Positions 1 to 4,678 of a stretch of DNA of 6,237 nucleotides are shown here, piece after piece. Positions within the stretch are counted from its first letter, which is position 1; the number at the start of each line of letters is the position of its first letter. Source of the DNA: SAR324 cluster bacterium (GTDB lineage: Bacteria > SAR324 > NAC60-12). The stretch is from NCBI GenBank assembly GCA_028822475.1, contig JAPKDT010000127.1:1-6237 (forward strand). Reading direction: 5' to 3'. A model generated the notes under the pieces. That model ran no database searches. It was not told where the DNA came from and worked only from the letters and a program-made list of their open reading frames with translations. The position numbers and the translations under genes are program-made.

Positions 1-6
1 CTCCTG
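1..6 (-). promoter_or_regulatory. Shine-Dalgarno sequence of a gene beyond the left edge
   Basis: Read on the minus strand, the last six bases of the window are CAGGAG, a strong match to the ribosome-binding consensus. It lies 25 bases past the stop codon of the 31-681 gene and has the same polarity. No start codon follows inside the window, so a co-directional gene probably begins a few bases beyond the left edge and may share the transcript. Most other starts in this window have no such clear site, which makes this one stand out. Confidence 0.4.
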
Positions 7-30
7 AGGTTTTATTTGGCGTAAGTGTTT

Positions 31-681
31 CTAAAACTTCCAACGGTAGGCAATTTTTAACTCGTCTCCGCTTTGGGCAAAAAGCCAGCCTGAGGGAGTT
101 TGGATAAATCCGGTAGGTTCCGAAATCTCTTCCGGTCGAGGGGCGCCAGGATCCCAGACACTGCGTGTACCTAACATGACTCCGACTAAAGCACCAAGTA
201 CAGTGCTTGTGCCAATTGTGCGGAATTGTTGACGGGTGTTGGTTTCTTTTCTAATAAACGCGAACCATGTACCCATCATCAATCCTGTACCTGCACCATA
301 ACCAAGATTTGAGGGAGCTTCTTTTCCTTCTTTTGATAATAATTCACGACGAACAAGTAGATCATCCTTCAATGTTGACTCAGTTTCATCAGAGAACGCG
401 CCTTCATCAAGGTAATTGTTACCGGAATCAAATTGAGAATCGAAAGGGTCTTGGGGATCTTGTCCGGGCTGGTTTCCAAAACCCTGTAACCCATCCGAAC
501 CAAAGTCACTGCCCTGGAATCCATCATCTCCGAACTGTTCAAAACCGAACTCATCACCTCCGTTTAATCCGAGGGGATCATCGTCAAAGTTCTGTGCAGA
601 GAGATCAACTACAGATAGTACTACAAACAAAAGTGCTGTCAGCACTATCACGATCCGTCGAACGGAGGGATGGCAAAACAT
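31..681 (-). CDS. Secreted glycine-zipper hairpin protein with acidic FG-rich stretch and C-terminal YRWKF
   Basis: I do not recognise this 216-residue protein. Residues 1-30 look like a signal peptide: arginines at 8-9, a hydrophobic core at about 10-24, and likely cleavage near LSA-Q (residue 29/30). Residues 31-92 are rich in Asp, Gly, Phe and Gln, probably disordered, and include a tandem decapeptide. Residues 100-122 are charged and probably helical. Two hydrophobic glycine-rich segments follow: 126-143, beginning LGYGAGTG, and 155-171, with glycines at 163, 167 and 171 (GxxxGxxxG). A Pro-rich linker (177-190) leads to a C-terminal strand ending YRWKF, with aromatics at -5, -3 and -1 as in an outer-membrane beta-signal. 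The plan matches the proteins at 870-1367 and 1399-1848, which are transcribed divergently. No clear ribosome site precedes the ATG. The function is unknown; an envelope location is inferred. The gene is secure, the role is not. Confidence 0.85.
   Translation of the reverse strand: MFCHPSVRRIVIVLTALLFVVLSVVDLSAQNFDDDPLGLNGGDEFGFEQFGDDGFQGSDFGSDGLQGFGNQPGQDPQDPFDSQFDSGNNYLDEGAFSDETESTLKDDLLVRRELLSKEGKEAPSNLGYGAGTGLMMGTWFAFIRKETNTRQQFRTIGTSTVLGALVGVMLGTRSVWDPGAPRPEEISEPTGFIQTPSGWLFAQSGDELKIAYRWKF
475..534 (-). repeat. Tandem decapeptide repeat inside the FG-rich stretch
   Basis: Residues 50-59 (FGDDGFQGSD) and 60-69 (FGSDGLQGFG) of the 31-681 protein are two adjacent copies of FG[D/S]DG[F/L]QGxx. 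The underlying codons differ at many synonymous positions, so the duplication is old or kept by selection on the protein rather than a fresh DNA slippage product. Confidence 0.6.
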
Positions 682-759
682 AAAGAAGACGATTAATTTA
701 AAAATATTTTAATAATAGTAAGTTTCGCTCAATAAGTAAATAAATTAACAGAAGCCTAA

Positions 760-873
760 ATGCAATTCTCATTCAATCTCAGAAAAACTGAGTTGAACTA
801 TGTTTTTTTAGTTAATTGTATTTATAATGGTACACTAATATTTGGTATTATAAAATTCGAGAAATACACATGA
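760..873 (+). CDS. Possible 37-residue leader ORF overlapping the next start as ATGA
   Basis: An uninterrupted frame runs from ATG at 760 to TGA at 871-873. The stop overlaps the ATG of the 870 gene as ATGA, an arrangement typical of translational coupling. A weak purine run, AGAAG (750-754), lies 5 bases upstream of the ATG. The peptide starts MQFSFNLRKTELNY and becomes hydrophobic (VFLVNCIYNGTLIFGIIKF). A frame this long is unusual, though not impossible, in DNA this AT-rich. Against it, the likely TATAAT box lies inside the ORF, so a transcript starting there would not carry it. The hairpin at 772-797 is within its codons, as in a leader-peptide attenuator. It may be chance. Confidence 0.2.
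   Translation: MQFSFNLRKTELNYVFLVNCIYNGTLIFGIIKFEKYT
772..809 (+). terminator. Hairpin plus T-tract, terminator- or attenuator-like
   Basis: TTCAA (772-776) and CTCAG (778-782) pair with CTGAG (788-792) and TTGAA (793-797). This gives a 10-bp stem with one bulged T (777) and an AAAAA loop. Five bases after the stem comes a run of seven T (803-809). The structure reads as an intrinsic terminator only on the plus strand. No gene ends upstream on that strand, so it would either insulate the 870 operon from stray transcription or act as an attenuator in its leader. The low-GC stem and the gap before the T-run make it weaker than a textbook terminator. Confidence 0.4.
800..828 (+). promoter_or_regulatory. 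Candidate promoter of the 870-2512 operon (TATAAT at 823-828)
   Basis: A perfect TATAAT lies at 823-828, about 41 bases before the ATG at 870. At 17-base spacing the -35 hexamer would be ATGTTT (800-805), a poor match, so the promoter may depend on an activator or another sigma factor. The box forms part of the inverted repeat TTTATAAT (821-828) / ATTATAAA (847-854), which could be a regulator site. Confidence 0.35.
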
Positions 874-1367
874 TGGAATTCTCAGTAGCGGATATTCCTA
901 TAAATACAAATCCGATCTGTTTTTCTGAAAAGATCAAAGTCAGACGCTGGAAAACAAAATGGATTATCCCGTTTTTTTTGCTTTTACTGATCACTGTGAC
1001 CTCACAGGCTCAGGAAACAGGGCCTTTGCTGATGAAACAGGAATTGGGCTACACTCTAGGGGGAGGCGTCTTAGGTGCAGGGTTGGGGGTTGTGGTATGG
1101 TTCATGGACCCTCTAAATCCTGGTGTCCCCTTGAGAAGTACAGTAACAAACGGATTTATTGCCGGCACTGCCCTGGGCGCGTTATTTGGCTTTTATATGC
1201 TGCAGAATGCGATTATTGTCCCGCGGGAAAACACACTGCCGGATAATCTTGATCAACTTTTGGGACAGGATGATCTTTCAAGGCCGATTCACAGATCAAT
1301 TGTTTATCCGGAAGACATTTTGTCTGTCCAAGTTATCAAACTACCAATCTTCGGATTTAGGTTTTAG
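870..1367 (+). CDS. Exported glycine-zipper hairpin protein with C-terminal FGFRF
   Basis: I do not recognise this 165-residue protein. It has an unusually long n-region (residues 1-30, ending in basic KIKVRRWKTK), a hydrophobic core at 31-42 and likely signal-peptidase cleavage at SQA-Q (47/48). The first hydrophobic segment (about 59-79) is packed with glycine (60, 64-66, 69, 71, 73). The second (93-112) has glycines at 95, 99, 103 and 107, a regular GxxxGxxxGxxxG zipper. A polar region with prolines (118-149) leads to a final strand ending PIFGFRF, with Phe at -5, -3 and -1. The start is fixed: the frame is closed by a stop at 825-827 and no other ATG, GTG or TTG precedes the hydrophobic core. 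A weak GAGA (859-862) is the only ribosome site. It is first in a tight set with the 1399 gene and lptC. An oligomeric envelope protein is inferred. Confidence 0.85.
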   Translation: MMEFSVADIPINTNPICFSEKIKVRRWKTKWIIPFFLLLLITVTSQAQETGPLLMKQELGYTLGGGVLGAGLGVVVWFMDPLNPGVPLRSTVTNGFIAGTALGALFGFYMLQNAIIVPRENTLPDNLDQLLGQDDLSRPIHRSIVYPEDILSVQVIKLPIFGFRF

Positions 1368-1398
1368 TAAGTTTGAAAATTTCACTTGAACTAAATAA

Positions 1399-1848
1399 AT
1401 GAGACTCAGGTTCAAAAAAATATTTGTAATATTTGTTTTATTGGGATGCATAAATCTTCCCTTTGTTTCCGCACAGGAAGCTGGTTTAGAATCTCTTGGA
1501 GCTAAAAAGCCTGTGATGTATTCTGTTTTCTGGAACACACTTTGGGGTTCAGCATGGGGTTCGGCAATGGGTTTTTCTTACCATTTAGTTTCTGGAATTA
1601 GTGTGCGTGAATCACTGATTTCGGCAGCAACGATCGGTGGAGTACTCGGTTATGGTCTGGGAATTTATCTTGTGGTAAGCGGACTGAGCTTTGACAAATC
1701 GTTCCTGCTCCAACTTCCTGCTCCAAAGTTTCAACCGCAGCCGCAAAATGCCGCTTTTCTTGAAACAGAGATGATGCCGCTTTACACACGTTCAGTAAAA
1801 CCTGATCCAACTAAGTTGGAAGTTCCGATTTACGCATTCCGTTTCTGA
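1399..1848 (+). CDS. Exported glycine-zipper hairpin protein with C-terminal YAFRF
   Basis: I do not recognise this 149-residue protein, but its plan is that of the 870-1367 product. Residues 1-25 are a signal peptide (MRLRFKK, then a hydrophobic core) with probable cleavage at VSA-Q (25/26). An alternative is lipoprotein processing at LLGC (Cys17), but the hydrophobic core continues past it and both related proteins also have a signal-peptidase-I-like Ala-Gln site. Segment one (41-60) carries WGSAWGSAMG, with glycines at 50, 54 and 58. Segment two (76-93) has glycines at 80, 84 and 88. Residues 106-117 are rich in Pro and Gln. The end, PIYAFRF, is nearly the same as PIFGFRF of the upstream product. 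The gene starts 31 bases after the previous stop and ends 19 bases before lptC, so co-transcription is likely. No Shine-Dalgarno sequence is visible. The function is unknown. Confidence 0.85.
   Translation: MRLRFKKIFVIFVLLGCINLPFVSAQEAGLESLGAKKPVMYSVFWNTLWGSAWGSAMGFSYHLVSGISVRESLISAATIGGVLGYGLGIYLVVSGLSFDKSFLLQLPAPKFQPQPQNAAFLETEMMPLYTRSVKPDPTKLEVPIYAFRF
1543..1566 (+). repeat. 12-base tandem repeat encoding WGSA-WGSA
   Basis: TGGGGTTCAGCA (1543-1554) is followed at once by TGGGGTTCGGCA (1555-1566), with one mismatch in 12, and then by ATGGGT. The repeat is in frame and creates the first GxxxGxxxG zipper (glycines 50, 54, 58) of the 1399 gene product. One silent change (TCA to TCG) separates the copies, which suggests a fairly recent duplication. 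Confidence 0.65.
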
Positions 1849-1867
1849 ACAATTTCTCCAACTCTCC

Positions 1868-2512
1868 ATGGAAAATCAGGACATTCACACCTACTCGTCC
1901 TTTCTGCGTGATAACCGTAAAGAACTCGCGGTTCTTCTACTGCTTGGTGCTCTTGCGGGGGCAGTGTATTACTTTTTCTCTTTCAGCCAGCCTGAGCAAA
2001 TTAAACCTTTTGAAGAAAAAGGTGTTTTGGATTTGTACCAGATTACTGTTAATGACTACCAAATGGAGCGTAAGAAATGGAAGCTCATAGGTAAGCGAGC
2101 GCTTATTTCAGAAAAGTCCAAGCGAATGCGAATTGAGCAGGTCAAAATCTGGGTTTATGCTCAAGACAACTCTACCACAAAGTCCTCAGCAAATTTTTCT
2201 GAGACAGCAAATAATTCGTCGCATAAGATCGATCTTGTCATAACTGCAGATCAGGGTCTGATTGAAAGGCACGATAACCGAGTAACACTTTCAGGCAATG
2301 TAGTGCTACTTCGTGATGACGGATCAGAAGTTTTTACCGAGACAGCGATCTATGATGCAAAAAAAGACACTTTGACAATACCTAAACCTTTGAGGATGAT
2401 CCGTGAGGGACACTCTATGCATGGCAGCGGACTCATTTATCAGATTTCCACAGGAAAATTGAATCTCAAAAATCCGCTGCTGTTACGACATGATGGAGCC
2501 TCCGAAAATTAA
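1868..2512 (+). CDS. lptC: LptC-family LPS export protein (inner-membrane anchored, periplasmic)
   Basis: This 214-residue protein fits LptC, the single-pass inner-membrane protein that receives lipopolysaccharide from the LptBFG transporter and hands it to the periplasmic LptA bridge. Residues 18-38 form one transmembrane helix after a short charged cytoplasmic tail. Residues 53-205 make the periplasmic beta-jellyroll. The C-terminal half carries the family pattern ITADQGLIE, then VTLSGNVVLLRDDG (139-152), ETAIYDAKKDTLT (158-170) and GHSMHGSGLIYQ (181-192). A Ser/Asn/Thr-rich insert at 100-119 probably explains the extra length over the roughly 190-residue E. coli protein. The gene starts 19 bases after the 1399 gene without a visible Shine-Dalgarno sequence, so it may depend on translation of that gene. 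The usual partners lptA and lptB do not follow; the next gene is convergent. Membership rests on motif recognition and not on alignment. Confidence 0.8.
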   Translation: MENQDIHTYSSFLRDNRKELAVLLLLGALAGAVYYFFSFSQPEQIKPFEEKGVLDLYQITVNDYQMERKKWKLIGKRALISEKSKRMRIEQVKIWVYAQDNSTTKSSANFSETANNSSHKIDLVITADQGLIERHDNRVTLSGNVVLLRDDGSEVFTETAIYDAKKDTLTIPKPLRMIREGHSMHGSGLIYQISTGKLNLKNPLLLRHDGASEN

Positions 2513-2538
2513 ATTGACTAGATAGGGAGTGGTTTTTC

Positions 2539-4554
2539 TCACCAATAATAATGTAGAGCTATCGCTCCTTCCACGGTTTCCAGTTGTGCCATTTCCAGAC
2601 GAATGTCCCAGTCTTGAGCAAGACTCAGACGTTGCTTAAAACTACCACGGAAATAATCTTTTTTTGGTCCGAAGACACTTTTAAACAAACCTCCTTCAAG
2701 TTTAATCTTCCAGAGATCCAAAGGACTCCAAGTCACTCCTAGATGAGGTGCATAACCTAACGTTACTCCTGACCGGAGATCTGTTGAGGTTTCTCCAAAT
2801 AAATCTACAAAAGCGTATTCCAGATCATTTCCGGTTAATGAAATTGATGCGCCAAAACCTCCGATCATCCTAAATTGACGACAGGCTAAGCAACTGTAAT
2901 TTTCACGTTCCCAAGCTGCGCGGGCACGCCATGACCAGTCAAAATCTCCTGGAATTCCGCTAGGACTGAGAGTATACTTTTGAATATTAAATAATTGGAA
3001 TTGCGTTACTTCAAAAGAAGTTTCTCGGATCTGCAGATGCAAATCCAACCCTACAACTTCAGCATTTTGCAAGTGGCCGGATTCATTTCCAAGCAAATCG
3101 TGGTAATTTCCCCAGCTTCCAACTTCAAGCGCCGGCCCCAAAGACGCATTGAAAATTGTGCCAAACCGAAATCTCGTTGGAGGATTACCTTCCGTTGGAG
3201 CTTGAGGAACCTCTGCATCCGCCTTAGTCTCCAGAATCGGCAGAGAACTGCGCAACAGAAGTAGTTTGTTAAGTTCGTTTTGCTGGTGCAAAGTGAACTT
3301 CCCCTTTTTTTCATACTGCAGATAATCCAGCATAGCGTCAACAATTCGAGCCTGTGATTTTTCTGGAAAACTGAGAAATTTCTCTGAATCCAAATAATCC
3401 GTTGTTTCAATCAGTGACTTCAATTGAGCTTGTTCCAGTTCACTCAATTGAGATACCCTCTGCTGCAATTTTCTTTGTCTTGATGGTATCAAGCGTGGAA
3501 TCCCCAGTAAAGGTTGCTGTCTGCTTCCTTTGTTGAACTTTTGCAATTTAAATACAACATCCAACGGAACTGACCATAGTGCCCCGGAAATATTGATCCG
3601 GGCAGCATCGTCCCACGCCATTGCCAACAGTTCCGCCATTCGATAAGCACAGTTATCGAGAAAAAAATAATAATTAAAGTTAATATTCTGCAGCAGTTCC
3701 CATGCATGGTAAGTCACACGCTGCCGTTCTTGTATAGTAAAATTAAGCGGATATTCCCACAAATCGCGTAATTCGTTCTCTCCATAAATATGATTATAAT
3801 TGTAAAAACGTTCATCCGTAAAACTACCTTCATAACCTCCGAATAATCCGTTTAAAGCATACATAAACGGATTATCGCCGGGAGTGATCTTTGCACCGTA
3901 ATTCAAAGTAGGCCTGAGGAGCGAGTGACCAAAAAGGCTGTTGGTTGAATTGAATTTGATGAGTAAATGTCCAAATATTGAAGCAGGATTTTTCAAATAA
4001 GCAGAGACGAAGACTATGCTTATTCCACTGGCTTCCTCTAAATTTGCCCAACGTTCAAAAAGGGGACATGCCTGTTTTGGTAGTACCGATAAATCGAGTT
4101 TGCTCCGGAGCCAGTTAAAACGGGCAACAAACTTGCAGCGAGCATGTTGATTGGGATCATTACCGGCAGGAGCGAGGAGCGCTTTTATAGTGGCTTTAAG
4201 TTCAGCTTGCGGATCTGTTTTACCTTTAGCGGACAGGAAAAAACCGCTGCTTTCCACATCACTTTTAAAACTCCATTGGCCGACTGATTCTGCAAATGAG
4301 TAAAAATGCAAAAGCTTCAGCCAGTATGGGTGCTGAGAGAGTTGATGTTCAAGAGCTTGTTCCCAGAGAGACAACAGAAGCTGAGATTCTGAGCTCTGCA
4401 CAGGTTCTGAATTATCTGCTCCGGCTTGAAGAAGAGTTACGGAAGGAAGCAATATTAAGCAGAATAACAGCCAACTCCGCAGGTAAAATATTTTTAACGT
4501 AAACACAGGGATTTTGTTCGATTTATTTGCGTAAAGACCTTCAGTTGTTATCAT
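2539..4554 (-). CDS. DUF4105 (Lnb_N-like) envelope protein with probable C-terminal beta-barrel
   Basis: This 671-residue protein has a signal sequence with its hydrophobic core at 27-42. The ATG at 4554 has a purine-rich AAAGAAGAACAG just upstream; a GTG at residue 17 would give a more usual n-region. Residues 60-170 resemble the N-terminal domain found in proteobacterial members, including CKFVARFNWL (140-149) and Cys163. The DUF4105 core spans about 175-320, with NPASIFGHLLIKF (189-201, His196) and FFLDNCAYRMAELL (297-310, Cys302). This His/Cys pair suggests a papain/NlpC-like thiol active site. In Bacteroides a protein with this domain (Lnb) is reported to N-acylate lipoproteins; whether this protein does so is unknown. 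Residues 340-440 are helical and charged. Residues 460-671 look like alternating beta-strands ending LHYYW, consistent with an outer-membrane barrel. It converges on lptC with 26 bases between stops and no clear terminator. Confidence 0.8.
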   Translation of the reverse strand: MITTEGLYANKSNKIPVFTLKIFYLRSWLLFCLILLPSVTLLQAGADNSEPVQSSESQLLLSLWEQALEHQLSQHPYWLKLLHFYSFAESVGQWSFKSDVESSGFFLSAKGKTDPQAELKATIKALLAPAGNDPNQHARCKFVARFNWLRSKLDLSVLPKQACPLFERWANLEEASGISIVFVSAYLKNPASIFGHLLIKFNSTNSLFGHSLLRPTLNYGAKITPGDNPFMYALNGLFGGYEGSFTDERFYNYNHIYGENELRDLWEYPLNFTIQERQRVTYHAWELLQNINFNYYFFLDNCAYRMAELLAMAWDDAARINISGALWSVPLDVVFKLQKFNKGSRQQPLLGIPRLIPSRQRKLQQRVSQLSELEQAQLKSLIETTDYLDSEKFLSFPEKSQARIVDAMLDYLQYEKKGKFTLHQQNELNKLLLLRSSLPILETKADAEVPQAPTEGNPPTRFRFGTIFNASLGPALEVGSWGNYHDLLGNESGHLQNAEVVGLDLHLQIRETSFEVTQFQLFNIQKYTLSPSGIPGDFDWSWRARAAWERENYSCLACRQFRMIGGFGASISLTGNDLEYAFVDLFGETSTDLRSGVTLGYAPHLGVTWSPLDLWKIKLEGGLFKSVFGPKKDYFRGSFKQRLSLAQDWDIRLEMAQLETVEGAIALHYYW

Positions 4555-4678
4555 CTGTTCTTCTTTAAAATAGTTGCATTAGAAGACAGTTTTTATCCTC
4601 AGCTTCAAACGTTGACAAGCTTACAGTAAAATCGCATAGTAAGGAACCACATTAATTTTCGAAGAACTAAAAAGACAC
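4555..4678. promoter_or_regulatory. Divergent control region between the DUF4105 gene and the propeller lipoprotein
   Basis: These 124 bases separate two divergent genes. They hold a good plus-strand promoter (4612-4640) and an imperfect inverted repeat over its -35 box: AGCTTCAA at 4601-4608 against TTGACAAGCT at 4612-4621. Read on the minus strand, the same bases give TTGTCA, which could be a -35 box for the DUF4105 gene with GATAAA 15 bases on. That match is weak. Confidence 0.45.
4612..4640 (+). promoter_or_regulatory. Sigma-70-type promoter of the propeller lipoprotein gene
   Basis: TTGACA (4612-4617) is a perfect -35 box. At 17-base spacing it is followed by CATAGT (4635-4640), which matches TATAAT at four of six positions, including the key second A and last T. 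Transcription would begin near 4647, giving a leader of about 32 bases that contains a purine-rich GAAGAA (4661-4666), a loosely spaced ribosome site for the ATG at 4679. Confidence 0.6.

Larger units (their letters stand above)
682..869. promoter_or_regulatory. AT-rich divergent intergenic control region
   Basis: This 188-base region separates two divergently transcribed genes and so should hold promoters for both. It contains a hairpin with a T-tract (772-809), a perfect TATAAT (823-828) inside an 8-base inverted repeat, and a possible short ORF (760-873). A minus-strand promoter for the 31-681 gene is not obvious. The best I see is TTGAGC (bases 727-732, minus) with TAAAAT (706-711, minus), but their 15-base spacing is short. 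Confidence 0.5.

Noticed and set aside
475..600. FG-rich stretch as a nucleoporin-like or secreted repeat toxin domain
   Set aside because: Only two degenerate repeat units are present, with no calcium-binding RTX pattern (GGxGxDxUx). It is better described as an acidic disordered linker.
267..683. A 138-codon plus-strand open frame over the 31-681 gene
   Set aside because: It is antisense to a gene with a clear signal peptide and family-like ending; its product is rich in His, Arg and Gln without a recognisable domain. A shadow frame fits better.
1374..1384. Palindrome TGAAAATTTCA between the 870 and 1399 genes
   Set aside because: It has five-base AT-rich arms around a single base, too short for a hairpin and likely by chance at this base composition.
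1399..1449. LLGC (Cys17) in the 1399 gene product as a lipobox
   Set aside because: The hydrophobic core continues past the Cys and a VSA-Q site follows, as in both related proteins. Lipidation is not excluded but is less likely.
2513..2538. Terminator between the convergent lptC and DUF4105 genes
   Set aside because: There is a short T-run but no stem of useful length in the 26 bases, on either strand.
2995..3707. Several open frames of 70-120 codons on both strands inside the DUF4105 gene
   Set aside because: They overlap the conserved DUF4105 and barrel parts in other frames, and their products look like shadow translations with no domain.
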